Positions 31,601 through 42,098 of a DNA stretch of 64,000 nucleotides are shown piece by piece. The translations under genes and the position numbers were made by a program. The notes beneath the pieces were generated by a model. That model had not been told where the DNA came from. It saw nothing but the letters and a program-made list of their open reading frames with translations, and searched no databases. The first letter of the stretch is position 1; the number at the start of each line of letters is the position of its first letter. The stretch comes from Rhypophila decipiens (taxonomy: Eukaryota > Ascomycota > Sordariomycetes > Sordariales > Naviculisporaceae), in contig MU858109.1 of assembly GCA_033297075.1 (NCBI GenBank), positions 1-64,000 of the forward strand. Direction: 5' to 3'.

Positions 31601-32628
31601 GGCGCCATGAGATCAGGGAGGAACCGGGAGCCCAGATCAAAAGAGAAAGGTTTCAGGCCGATTGCATGACTACAGCCCGATGATGATAGCCCCATGTCTA
31701 ATTTTATGGTCGAAGAATCCGTCAAAGGCGGTAAGGGTTGTGTTGCCTTGAATTCTGTGATGTCTGCTTTCTCGCATTGCAGATCAAATGAGAGGGCTTC
31801 GACGGTTATTTGAAGGTTTGTCACCGCGCTTGGCGGGGGAGTGAAAGATTGAAAGACCATGTTCTTCTGGATTCCAAGAGGGTATTCTGCATGGTATTTC
31901 TTGATGCCAATAGCTTCATATAGTGGCCATATCCCAGCTGCTGGGAGCTTTGAAGGGTTGTCCACAAACTCTGACAAAAGAGTGACTGATGTAGGCATTT
32001 CCATCGTAGCAAGGCCGATCAATGAAGGCGCAAAGATCATCATGATTAAGAGCAGCAATGAGATTGTTGAGGTGGATATGATGAGAAAATCTCCATTCCG
32101 AGCTGCTCAAAGTGGAACCAAGAAGGAAAACGTGGAAAGGTAGTCCGTAAGAAGTAGACTTTGACGATATACCCCATCAGTCCCAGTCCTGAGCCACGGA
32201 GCTGCTTTTTTGGCGGAAAAGTCGATGCATGCCCACACGGCGGAAAGAATGCTGACGATGAGAGCTGGGCCGTACGTCCACGCAAAATGAGTGTCTGAGA
32301 ATTTCGTCGTGACAAGGCCCTGGTGTCGCTCTGACATCACGAACAATATTTCCAAACTGATTGCAATAGCGACAAAGAGCGCAGTAAAGGCATGGAAAGA
32401 GTTTGTGTGCAACAAAAACGGTTTCCATACCATGTTGCTGGTCGCCTGCGGTTGACTGAGTGTTGTCACATCAACTCCCGCGTTTCGTGGTGACAAAGTG
32501 AAGCGGAGATCGAGATCTCTTGATATCGCAGATGGGGTATCGGCAAGAACCGTCTCCGAGCTCGAGTGACTCGGAGCAGGTGGTGAAGCGTCGACATTGT
32601 CAGGAGCCGTTGCTGCTATGTGAGAAGA
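28693..32628 (-). pseudogene. DUF3433 membrane protein gene with two in-frame stops
   Basis: One reading frame of about 1310 codons runs from roughly 32628 (after a CATAG acceptor) to the TGA at 28693, broken only by TGA at 32107-32109 and TAA at 29599-29601. The frame has the two-fold architecture of fungal DUF3433 proteins: VWKPFLLHTNSFHAFTALF with a GLVTT-HFAWTYGP block near the N-terminus, WVLRNSFRLLLCVMLCG with YLWTLLPT in the middle, and PTSPASVLAMLVDGN near the end, with multiple membrane spans. At 32107 the text reads DYLSTFSFLVPL-stop-AARNGDFLI, where an Arg codon (CGA) is expected. At 29599 it reads FLYVWGT-stop-SHFGVG, compatible with CAA to TAA; a 60-bp GT-AG intron (29547-29606) could alternatively remove that stop in frame. 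The 5' exon and ATG are unresolved (candidate ATG at 32779 soon meets a stop). Confidence 0.78.
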
Positions 32629-32640
32629 AAGGTGTGACGA

Positions 32641-33244
32641 AACTTTAAAGTATGTGAAGGATTGTTACTGACTGGAGGCGTTCACGTGCCCAAAATGCGG
32701 CTTCTTAAACTTGACGAGTATCGAGGATGAGAAGAGACGATGCCAAACTTGGTGATGGCCTTTTGACCTTGGTGGACATTATGATTCGCCCAGCAGATTG
32801 CCTTGAAAAGAAACTGGAAGGTTCGCGCACCACCCACGCTTTCCATTTTTCCGGCCCCCATATATCAGGCCCGGGTTTGAACGTCTGTCACCCTGGAAGG
32901 ACGAGACGGGAGGCGGCCCAAGCCTCAGACCCCACGCGGTAGCGAGAACCCAGTGCACCTTACTCCCACCACATTTCTGTCAGGAAGCCCGATCCAATCT
33001 AAAAACAATATATATTGCTATAATTCAGCCAATACTTTCATACAAAAACGCTTGGCCTTTGACGTTGGTTGTAATGAGGCTGGGAATATACTGCCGACCT
33101 TTCTTCCATGTTCCTGGCGGTACTGGTGAACTGAATGATAGGCCCAAAGGCAGAGCGCAGGGCATATTGCATGAAGTAACAGGAACTTCGAGATTAATAA
33201 CTCGTTGCTCAAGAACAGCTGGAGAATCCACGGTTAACTGAAAA
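32641..33244. other. Intergenic with unresolved 5' exon of DUF3433 gene
   Basis: This region holds the presumed promoter and first exon of the DUF3433 gene on the minus strand; a GTAACA or GTGAAC donor lies near 32670-32690. It also holds the 3' flank of the metallo-beta-lactamase gene. No other gene is seen. Confidence 0.45.
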
Positions 33245-34414
33245 TTACTCTTCCTTCCCACTTTCGTCCACCCGAAAGACATACTCCTCGCCCCTCCCCA
33301 AGACCACCACCCTATCCTTCCACTTCATCTTTCCCATCCCACCAGCCGCCCCTTCCCCTTCCGCCTTCCACTCACCCTCCTTCCCCTCATCCGCATTGAC
33401 TCTCTCATCCTCATCATCCATGCCTTCCACCTCACCAAGGAAATCATCCAACCCAGACAGCATGACATCATAATCATCAAAATGCACCGGAATGGTGACC
33501 TCAGGATCCATCAATCTCATCAACTTGACTCCTTGCTTCCCATCCATGGTGACCATGAACAACGGCGCTTTTGGTCCAGGAATCGTTGTTCCACCAAGAT
33601 GCACCAGCATGAGATTGATCTTTTCGTTGCGCAACCTTTGCTTGATCTCCTTGAGTTCATCCACAAACAGTGTATCGCCAGATATGTAAATCCTGTATTT
33701 GACTTCCTCGGCTGGCAGGGGCGGTTGAGCAGGGGGAGACGGAATGGTAAAGCCCATTTCAATAAGCCACCCGTTTGTTGGAGGGACGGCGCCGAGGAAG
33801 TCGTTGATTGCCGAGAGCGGGCCTGGAGGGACGTGTTTGCCCGGGGTGGCAGTGACTTTCACGACGGGCTTCTTGCCACTCTTTGACTCCGTTGAGGAAT
33901 TCCCGACGAGCATCAAGTCCTCGAAAAAGTCCAACCCGTAGACAGAAGTGAATTTCTCGGGTTTCGACTCCAGCGCAGCTTTGGCATGCGGTGTGCTGAT
34001 GATTGGGAACGAGCGGTTGATGCTCTCCTCGACTTGCTTGTCAAAGTGATCTTCGTGGTAGTGCGATAAGAGGATGCAATCCAAGGGAGGGAGCTCGTGC
34101 ATATCAATTGCTGGATCTTTCAGACGCTGAGCGGTGACTCCGGGACCTAGATGGACATGGTCGCCTGCGTGAAGAAAGTTGGGGTCAGTGAGGATCCGGA
34201 TTCCATGCCATTCGATTATCGTAGTCGCGTTTCCGATCCAGTAGACTCGGCCATTTTCGGAGGAGGACGTTTCCTTGGGAAGGGGAAAGGGGTGGTGATG
34301 AGTTGCTTTGGCGTTGATGGTTGGTTCGGGGTCTGGATGGTGAGTTTGGACTTTGAGAAGGGGCGTCCGCTTGAGAGGGTTAAGTTCGAGGTAGGTGGTT
34401 TTAGTTGCTGCCAT
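33245..34414 (-). CDS. Metallo-beta-lactamase fold hydrolase (UlaG/NAPE-PLD-like)
   Basis: A 389-residue single-exon cytosolic protein. Residues 57-85 (VYWIGNATTIIEWHGIRILTDPNF) are the opening strands of the fold. The metal motif is LLSHYHEDHFD (116-125), the HxHxDH signature. Downstream are a GKHVPPGP-type His, YRIYISGDTLF with the bridging Asp, and IPVHFDDYD near the C-terminus with the last His. This order fits the UlaG/NAPE-PLD-like branch rather than classical beta-lactamases or glyoxalase II. The final 80 residues include an acidic and Gly-rich low-complexity insert (EGMDDEDERVNADEGKEGEW), then VVVLGRGEEYVFRV. The start is the first ATG in frame; the upstream extension lacks one. The substrate is unknown; phospholipid, lactone or phosphodiester substrates are all possible for the family. 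Confidence 0.88.
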   Translation of the reverse strand: MAATKTTYLELNPLKRTPLLKVQTHHPDPEPTINAKATHHHPFPLPKETSSSENGRVYWIGNATTIIEWHGIRILTDPNFLHAGDHVHLGPGVTAQRLKDPAIDMHELPPLDCILLSHYHEDHFDKQVEESINRSFPIISTPHAKAALESKPEKFTSVYGLDFFEDLMLVGNSSTESKSGKKPVVKVTATPGKHVPPGPLSAINDFLGAVPPTNGWLIEMGFTIPSPPAQPPLPAEEVKYRIYISGDTLFVDELKEIKQRLRNEKINLMLVHLGGTTIPGPKAPLFMVTMDGKQGVKLMRLMDPEVTIPVHFDDYDVMLSGLDDFLGEVEGMDDEDERVNADEGKEGEWKAEGEGAAGGMGKMKWKDRVVVLGRGEEYVFRVDESGKEE

Positions 34415-34837
34415 TTTGTTGCAGATTTTGACTTGTAGAGTCGAATTTGACAGTGTTGAACACAAGCTTAGGATGCGATTTGAAGGATGAGTGTACTCTT
34501 TTAATACGCGGAGGTGGATGTGACGGGTGTGTCGTCATCGATCTCGAGCCCCGCCAATCATCGGGATCGACAGGGAAATCCCGTCACCACGACGTGTTCC
34601 TGGCCTGGAACAAAGCACAATTGGGAAGATTCTTCATCAAGCAGTAAATATATCTTCTAGTAATACCTAACAATAGACGAGATCCGAGCAGCTTATTAAC
34701 AGCTTAATTATAGCCTAAGGATTTCTTTTTTCAAAAATTTACACATTCGACGATTAACCATCCATCCCTCGATCCCCTACCGCCTGTCCTTTACCTCAAC
34801 TAACAAGCAAAACTGTAAACACCCTGAAAAAAACAAC
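34415..34837. other. Intergenic, partly TA-rich
   Basis: No gene is seen. The part at 34640-34760 is rich in TA dinucleotides (for example cttattaacagcttaattat), a look common in RIP-eroded repeats, but no intact repeat can be recognised. Confidence 0.4.
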
Positions 34838-35024
34838 AAAAAAAAAGTGATCAGACCGGCATAAAGCCCACGGCACCCCGGAGATTCTATCTCCGGGGGG
34901 AGCACCGTGGTGAAAAGACTCGCGACGACTTTTCTCGTTATTGGATTCGAACCCTCAACCCGCTCGTACAGGAACACCGACTTGGGGCAGCAGTGCCTCG
35001 TCAACCAACTAAGCCAGAGGCTAC
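34838..35024 (-). ncRNA. tRNA-like Pol III element (SINE-like or orphan ncRNA)
   Basis: On the minus strand an A-box, TGGCTTAGTTGG (35016-35005), is followed about 50 nt later by a B-box, GGTTCGAATCC (34953-34943). Downstream lies a strong hairpin (34868-34910, arms CCCCGGAGAT and ATCTCCGGGG with flanking CCACGG/CCGTGG pairs), then a run of nine Ts (34846-34838), the normal Pol III terminator. The tRNA fold itself fails: the acceptor and T stems do not pair and no anticodon loop with U33 fits. The likely product is therefore a transcript of about 185 nt from a tRNA-derived element, not a tRNA. Confidence 0.5.
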
Positions 35025-35580
35025 TGAAACTTCAGCTAAATCGAGTCCTGGGCTACTGCCACCCGTTGGAAACTTGGCTCGCGGCAGGTGCTTATATTGC
35101 TAGGGAAGGTGTGGTCTTGCCTGGAATGGGAGGAAGGAGCGAGGGAGGGAAAGTCTTGGCACTGGGTAATAGGGTGCGCTACAAACAGCAAGGTCTCGGT
35201 TAGCTCCCGGGATAAGTCGCCTGTCGTTAGAAAGAGCGAAAAGACCAAGAGCGGCGTGAGGCTGGCTACAGTACAGTTCTTATCGACGAAGTCATCGACG
35301 TCCGGGGGAAGTCTGAAACAATAGAAGGGTAATCGCTCGGCACGCAATTACAGTTCCGTTTTGGCGCATCATCAAGGGTGTGTCAAACTGGATAGTTTCC
35401 AAGGTCACGGGATTGAAGAACTGCTGGCACAGAACGGAGTGTGAAATGGAGTGGTTCTTGGAACTATGGAGTGTATCGAAGCAAACATGGGAATGGGGTA
35501 AACAAGAGTAACAACATCCTCCCCCAACAACACATCGACAGAAAAACGCAAATTATCCCACCACCCTTCTTCTCAGTACC
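35025..35580. other. Intergenic, 3' flank of DUF1996 gene
   Basis: No gene is recognised. It is upstream of the Pol III-like element and downstream of the DUF1996 gene. Confidence 0.45.
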
Positions 35581-36838
35581 TCAGACAACCATGTTGCCGC
35601 CGGGCAGCTCCTTGAGCCCTATAAGAGAAAGCCTGTCAGTCACGTCCAAACCATCACAAAGCAAAAAGAAAGTCAGTCACTTACATCCATCAAGAGGCTC
35701 CTTGACCATATCCGGAACCGTGCACTTGTTCTGCTGGCTGATGCTCTGCGTCTTCAAGGTCGGGCAATTGACGTAGCAGCTCGAGTCCATGGCGCGCTGG
35801 AGGGAATCGTCCTTCCAGCCAAACATGTAATCGGCGTGCGACGAGAAGCCGGTGGAATCACCGCTCGACCAGACGAATGGCTGGCTGCCGTCGGCGGGCC
35901 AGTCGTTCTTGTTGTTGAACTTGGACGTGTCCCATACCGTCTCGAGCATCAGCTGGGGAAGCCTGACGGGGTGGGTGGCTGGGCAGGGGCCGCCTGACTC
36001 GAAGGTGCCGGATTCGGGGTAGGATACGTGGGATCGGTGGTCGGGGGAGTCGAGGTTCTTGCCGTCCCAGCAGCTGTGTTCGTATTGTCAACATCTTGTT
36101 CTGAGATGGTCGAGCAGGCAAGACTCACGTGGGGAAGAGGTGGTTCACCATCCAGCCGCCCTTGCAGGGCATGGGGGGGAAGCCAATGTACTCGGGCGCA
36201 CGGTTGGCCTGGCTCTCCATGCAAATGTATGTGAGCTGGCGGAAGCGACGGGCCTGGTCGCGTGTGCGGATGGTAGCGTCGCCGATCAACATGCGGAAGC
36301 CGGGCTTGAAGGCCGTGACCTTTGACTTTTGGGCATTGTCAAAGAGGGCGTCGGTCATGTAGTAGACCATCTACAAATCATGTTAATTAGGCGATGATGG
36401 ATAAACCTCTGGGATATGTCAAAACTCACCATACCACCCTTGGTGCTCTCGATACCTTGCTGGGGAATTTGAGGAACACGCATAAAGGACCCGTTCCTGG
36501 CCCGGAAGAAGATGGTTGCCGTCCAGTAGTTGGAAAAGTCTTCGGAGAACTGGCAGGACGTGCAGGTCGACTTCTGGACCAGGTCAAACCCCTTGGCAGG
36601 GTCCATCGTCACATTGAAGGAGTTCTAACAAGTTGTTAGCGAGCGATCATGGTTGTCAACTTTTATACGAGAGGTATCATACTCCTCCAATGATCTGATG
36701 CAAATGTGAGGAGGGAATCTGCCCAGGGTTGACCAGAGGATCCAGACGTTGGACGCTGGATTGGGCGCATCCGAACCGGAGCAGGGCGTTGGCCGGCGCA
36801 AACAGCCCTAGGGCCGCAGCGAAGATCTTTGAGTGCAT
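35581..36838 (-). CDS. Secreted DUF1996 domain protein, 5 exons
   Basis: A 339-residue secreted protein covered almost entirely by DUF1996. Exons are 36838-36683, 36624-36430, 36370-36129, 36073-35685 and 35618-35581; introns are 58, 59, 55 and 66 bp, all GT-AG, and phases add up. The signal peptide MHSKIFAAALGLFAPANA is cut before LLRFGC. Typical family blocks follow in order: LRFGCAQSSVQRLDPLVNPG, HLHQIIGGNSFN, STCTSCQFSEDFSNYWTA, FRARNGSFMRVPQ, GGMMVYYM, VTAFKPGFRMLIGD, SHVSYP and CPATHPVRLPQLMLETVWD. The conserved histidines and cysteines suggest a stable extracellular fold, possibly metal-binding. The last exon adds only WLKELPGGNMVV, without the C-terminal WSC domains that many relatives carry. 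Its biochemical role is unknown. Confidence 0.92.
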
Positions 36839-38053
36839 GTTTGTCCGAGTCTAGACGATGATGATGCTTTCACTTTGGTGTCGAAGTGTTGTCGAGTGAC
36901 GGACAGTACCGGGGAAGCAACAACAAAAGGATCATCTGAAACCTACGGAACCAAACTACAACAGAGAAAAAAAGGGGGCAAAGGCTACCCAAATGTTACG
37001 GCCAACTGGTTATAACAAGCTTGGCTCTGGGACAGGCCGTCCTTCATCTCATGGGTCCACCTACTGGTGGGAAAACTCCCCGGGCATCATTGCGGAAGAC
37101 GTCAACAACTGCCGCGGGTGACAATAACTGCCGTGCACCTATCTCTTCAGCAGGAGTGCCACCTGATATCACTGAGCAGATATTAAATCCGACTAAGCCA
37201 TGACGGAGGGTAGGGTATATTGCGTTCGGTGTGGTGAACCTGATAGGTTGGTCTGTCAGTTAATATTCGAATCCAAAGAGGCCAGAACGTGGGATACTCA
37301 GCTTTGATACGAAGAGGAGCCGGTTTTGTTCTTGACTTGTTCTCGAAGCCTGTCTTGGCGCTATTTACAGTTATGAGAGCTGCAGTCATATAGAAATCGT
37401 TTAAAAAGGTCTCGAGCCGATTGGCTCCCCGCACCGTTGACCTGTTGAGGTAAACATGTTGTTGTCCTCGGCTGGTAAAACCCATGGGGAGCTTGGCCAA
37501 TCATACAAAAGCCCACTGGGTATTTAGGGCCTCTCGATATTGTTCATGCCTGTATTCGGCTGCCTCAGGGAAAGGAATTCACCCGATTTGATTACCCTTC
37601 GGCCGTCTCGCCTAATACCGCCGTCCGTCGCATTAACCTTTCCAAGTCATTATCACACTTTTAGAGAGAATGGATTCTACAGAGAGAAAGGATGGTCATT
37701 CCTGCAGTAGATATTGCCAGACAGCCAGTCGGTATATCTCACCTGGTTTTACTCCTCCCTCTCTTCGAGGCAAACAAGGACAACCTGGCACATTCGATAT
37801 TGGAAGCAAAGAAGACAACACAGCTCGCTTCTTAAAAAAATATCACACTCGTCTCTCTCACAAAGCTTCTAGACTTACCGACAGAAGTTGGAAAGATTCT
37901 CAGCTTGCAAAGCACGGTATCCCGCGTGCCCCATAGATATCCGACCTACATCCGCAAGCCCGGGAGTTCACTCCTGCAGCTTCTTCTCTCATCATCATCC
38001 ATCCATCCACCCAGCTTACCTGATCAACCAAGCAAGAACAGAGGTCCAGCACA
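36839..38053. other. Intergenic region, divergent promoters
   Basis: 1.2 kb between the DUF1996 gene (-) and the small secreted protein gene (+). The 88-codon frame at 37670-37936 has no features. No repeats are seen. Confidence 0.5.
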
Positions 38054-38513
38054 ATGAAGCTCCTCACACTCCCACTCGTGGCCGTCCTCCTCCAAATGGC
38101 ATCTCTCGCCATGGGGCAGGGCTCATACGACGACGACCCAGAATACACAGATGACCTGCCCTTTGAGCCCATGGCAGAATGTACCCGCCAACTGGCCGCC
38201 ACAAACGACTGCGCCGACGTGATTAACCCCAACGCATGCTACAACCAATTCAAATTCAGCGGCACGCGGACATTATCTTGCATCGAGGGCAAGAGTGACG
38301 CTGATCGTGCTAGAAAGGTATGTCTCTTACACATCTGTGATGAATAATCGGTTGCTGACCTCATGTAATATGAAACAGGCATGCAGATGCTGCAAGTGTG
38401 TCGGCACGGCCATGTGCAACTGGGTCACCACGCAAAAGTACTGCAATAACATCCAGCCTGCTACGCCGACTACCAAGAAGGCAGGAAGACGGGCGATGCC
38501 CACGGTGGCTTGA
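38054..38513 (+). CDS. Small secreted cysteine-rich protein, 132 residues
   Basis: Exons are 38054-38317 and 38379-38513, separated by a 61-bp intron (GTATGT donor, ACAG acceptor, phase 0). The signal peptide is MKLLTLPLVAVLLQMASLAMG, followed by an acidic segment (SYDDDPEYTDDL) that may act as a propeptide. The mature part contains ten cysteines, including the cluster ACRCCKC just after the splice junction, and a basic tail (KKAGRRAMP). This number of cysteines in about 100 residues fits a disulfide-stabilised effector-like or wall-associated protein. I do not recognise a named family; hydrophobin spacing is not met. It converges on the P450 gene. Confidence 0.8.
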
Positions 38514-38937
38514 GGCTGGGTAATTAAGGTGCCGGACTTGAGCTGGACGGTGATGTACTTGGACATGTGGTACTGCAACATAAGAGAGAGAGAGACAGGT
38601 AGAAATCAAGTTCTGGCAAAATGGAAGTATGTCTTGTACCTATCGATGATCAATATCCAGTACTATCATACCCAAATAAGGGAAAATCGAAAAGTGGACC
38701 AGCCTTGCTGCCAGATATGAGTGGCGACCGGTACGGCATAATGTGAGGTTAGATCAAGCTTATCCAATAATAGGATGTTAAGCTCAAGCCGCTGCCTCAC
38801 CTTCATGTTAGCGTGCAACCATGTGGCGGCTTAGGTTCCACGCCGTGGAGAAGAGAGTCCATTGATTCGCCTCTCCGTCCACGCGAAGCTCTCATACATA
38901 TCCTGAGCTCCCATGACTTGATCAAAACAAGCGGGAG
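38514..38937. other. Intergenic, convergent 3' ends
   Basis: Gap between the convergent secreted-protein and P450 genes; nothing is recognised. Confidence 0.5.
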
Positions 38938-40630
38938 CTACTTGCGAACTGTCGGAGTAGCCATGAGGTTGCATCCTGCCTTGGTCCCAATGCCAAAGTT
39001 GTCCATGACAAATTGAAAGTCCTCGGCCTTGGCGCCCTCGATGGTGAAATCAAACTCGTTGACCAGTGTCGCAACAACGAGGTACATCTCGGCCCATGCC
39101 AGACTTTCCCAATTGAAGCCAAGTCAGTAAACGAGCGTAAATAACCTAAACAGTACAGAAAAGAATAACTTACTGCAGCCCAAGACAGACCCTAGTCCCC
39201 TTGGAAAACGGCGCAAAAATCCTATCCGCCACATTTCTCTCTTCCGGCTCAAGCCATCTTGACGGGTTGAATCGCATCGGATCCGGATAGAGATTCCCGT
39301 CTGTGTGCATCAGCAGGACCGTCATTCCGACAGGGTTTCCGGCTGGAATGCGCCAGTCGCCATAAAACAGGTCTTTATTCGAGATCCGAGCCAGCCGGGT
39401 ACCTATCGCCGGGCTGAGTCGCAATCCTTCCTTCAAGACCGCAGTGAGATATGGGAGTCGTTCGAGCGCGGGCAGTGTCAGGTGATCCGCTTCCGTGAGC
39501 ACCTCGGATACTTCGCTTCGTAGTCGGTGCAAAACGTCAGGATTGGAAAAGACGTGGAACAGGATCAGCCGGAGGACACTGGCTGTGGATTCGTAGCCTG
39601 CGCCTGTAACCGTTGCGACTTCTTCCTTGACTCGCTCTAGGACTTTCCCCTGGGGTGGTAGGTTGGAGTGGACGATGGCGTGTATCATGGTCTTTTGGGC
39701 ATCCTTTTCGGAGGATGCGACGGCGTCGGTCAGGACTTCGCGAGTATCGTCTTCGGTTTGCTGCCAACGGGTTCTTGGTTAGCTCGCCCGCTTCGCGCCA
39801 TCATGAAGTTGTGTTGGTTCGATGCGTACCTTGAGAAAGCCCAAGAAGGACCTGATACTGTCATTGCCAACCAGCATCATCAGGCTCGGCGGAATAGACC
39901 GTAGCGTTGGCCCAAACCAGCGGATATGCTTGGTGATGCGCCAGAACTGCCCCGCGCCCTGGCCAAGAATCGATATCTCTACCCCAAAGTCCTCGGCGTC
40001 AAGCTGGTTGTTTGTCTTGCCAATCACAAATGTGCTGACGACGTCTCGTGTGAAAGCGCTCATTGCGGCCCCGAGATTGAACGTCTTTCCTTGGAGTTGG
40101 GATATGCGCTGTACGAGCTTCACCAAATTGTCGTGAATAATAGACTCTCGGGCGTAGATCTTGGCCTTGGCAAAGTATGGTGCCATGGGTTGCCGGTGGG
40201 CTTTGTGGTAGTCATGGTCTGAACAGAATAGGGTCGAGGTCTTGGCCCCAGCCGCGTCATATGACCATGAATACTTGTCCCATCGTCCCTCCATGTTGTA
40301 GATCTTGTTATAGACCGATGGGTCAAACACATGAAGCTCATGTGGGCTGATTCGGATGATTGGACCTGAGGAGAAGGGCATGTAAGCTCGACAATTGTTG
40401 AACCAGAATTATAATCAAGCAAGCTTACCATATTGCTTGTGCAACTCGGCGATCTTGCGCGTGTACTGCCCGCCCTTGACCAGGTCATAGTATGCCTCGT
40501 ACCACCGTGAGATGGCTGCAAGTCGAGGCCCGGGGAAGCGAGCAAGGGGGTGGAAGAAGAGCCGATAGAAGACCAGAGTGACGTGGTAGGCGACAATCGA
40601 AATTGCGATCTTGAACCAAAGCTGTTCCAT
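38938..40630 (-). CDS. Cytochrome P450 monooxygenase
   Basis: A 496-residue ER-bound P450, normal length. Exons are 40630-40429, 40365-39830, 39760-39174 and 39103-38938; introns are 63, 69 and 70 bp. The N-terminal membrane anchor ([20 protein letters not shown]) is followed by [15 protein letters not shown], the proline-rich hinge. The I-helix reads [10 protein letters not shown], the K-helix ExxR is KEGLRL, the PERF-like region is [10 protein letters not shown], and the heme loop is [13 protein letters not shown] with the Cys ligand, continuing as [10 protein letters not shown] across the last intron. Joining at AAAG (39104) gives the expected sequence right after the heme loop. The I-helix lacks the usual Asp/Glu-Thr order (AGYEST), which still provides acid and Thr. 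No biosynthetic backbone gene is adjacent, so a role in detoxification is as likely as secondary metabolism. Confidence 0.94.
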
Positions 40631-42098
40631 CTTGCTTGTCGGAGGATTTGGAGGCAGAATGAAACAGAAAGTCTCCGTAACCGTTGCAAGATGGGTGGAT
40701 GACGAATTTGTATCAGTCGCAGCTCATGGTAAACAAGAGATAGGGGGAATCCGTCCGATCCGAGAAGACGTTAGCGTCATGTCGTGCCCAAATCCACACC
40801 GAATGATCAGGGCCTTGGCGCATGACGGGGAAATATGCCGGGTTGGAAGTGGGAATTGATGCCGCTGACATGCATGACCAATTTTCCCAGCTCCCCGGAT
40901 CACCTGGGGGGCGCTCAAAACAAACCTGACCCTCATCTGTTTTCCTGACGGGGACCAGTTTAGTCACCAGTCTTCATCTCAACACCGACAAGGTCAGCTT
41001 CAACAAGGGACTGACTGCTACACAAACAGCCTGGATGAAACGTAGATTCGGGTTGTTGGTCTGCACTCTGCACTGCAGTGAACTTGTGCAGCCAACCTGC
41101 CGCCAGATGCAAGAGATAAACATTCTCACGCCTGGAACTTGTTCACAATGAAACATTGATCGGACATATTCGGAGGGGATTGGGACATTGGGTGCATAAT
41201 GTTCCTGGAATGCGTCAGCCTACATCAAGAACAACTCATCGCGGTACGTACAGATAGTTGCGCCCCCCGAGCGCGTTCAATGTTGAGACCATGCCCCTGT
41301 TGAGTACATGACCTGGGAAGGTGGCGTCCAACGCGGAGATTTGGGGTACCGTCCGAATGGTTCACTGAGGATAAAAGGATCAGTGGCTTTCCTGGTTGTC
41401 CTCGCGTATTGGCCAATGGGCCAGTGATGGCTTGTTGTGGTGGGGGAACCTGCATTGGGGCATCTTGCTCGCCGTTCTCGATTCTTGGCTCGCAAAAGAG
41501 AAATTCCCAATGTGAGGGCGTGAGTGCTGTATCCGAGTGAACTAGGACACAGAAACCATTGGATTGTCTCATCCTGTATTTGGGTTCATGTTCGACGGAC
41601 GAGGTTTAATACATCATCTGTGGGTATTCTCATGGCTAAGGCACGTGACTCTGCACGTGACCTTGTCCAACCTTTTCCAGTACACAAGCCAAGTCATTCA
41701 GCTCCCCGATTAGGCTCGGGTTGGACTTGTCCTTGCTAGATTGGTTCTTCTTTAGAATGGTGTGTTTTGTTGAGTAGGACTACCAGTACCACTCAAATGC
41801 CTAGAAGGGTGGTAGAAATGAAGATATTCTCATTTTCCTGGAAAGAGCTGCACTGTACGAGAGGGTTAGGGTTCTGTAAGGCTAAGTACCTCTTTGGATG
41901 TCGAAGAAGTCCAGGAAGGGATTGGAATGCGACTGGTTACTTCGGCTTTGGGGTTAAAAGCTTGGCTTGTTTAGATGCCCTGACGAGCTTCAAGTGGCAT
42001 TTTCAAGGAGAACAACACTGCTATATATTTTAGTCACAACTGAATCTCCATCCCACATTTACCACTTTTCAAATCATCATGTACGCCCCTCTACTTCT
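40631..42098. other. Intergenic region
   Basis: 1.47 kb containing the P450 promoter and the sedolisin 3' flank. The ORF on the minus strand at 41225-41572 (115 codons, ATG start) has no recognisable features. A short gggttaggg word near 41865 is too short to call telomeric. Confidence 0.45.

Noticed and set aside
29599..32109. A-to-I RNA editing correcting the stops in the DUF3433 gene
   Set aside because: Fungal editing prefers an A preceded by U, typically UAG to UGG. TGA has G before the A, and TAA would need two edits; C-to-T mutation explains both stops directly.
34943..35024. Functional tRNA gene on the minus strand
   Set aside because: A and B boxes are good, but acceptor and T stems do not pair and no anticodon loop with U33 fits, so it is reported as a tRNA-like Pol III element instead.
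37670..37936. 88-codon frame upstream of the secreted Cys-rich gene
   Set aside because: Basic, low-information sequence without features; probably promoter DNA.
41225..41572. 115-codon minus-strand frame with an ATG upstream of the P450 gene
   Set aside because: Composition is uneven and no domain, signal or splice extension is visible; likely random.
41863..41872. Telomere-like word gggttaggg in the 40.6-42.1 kb gap
   Set aside because: Only about one and a half repeat units, not distinguishable from chance; a similar word inside the MITE is also too short.
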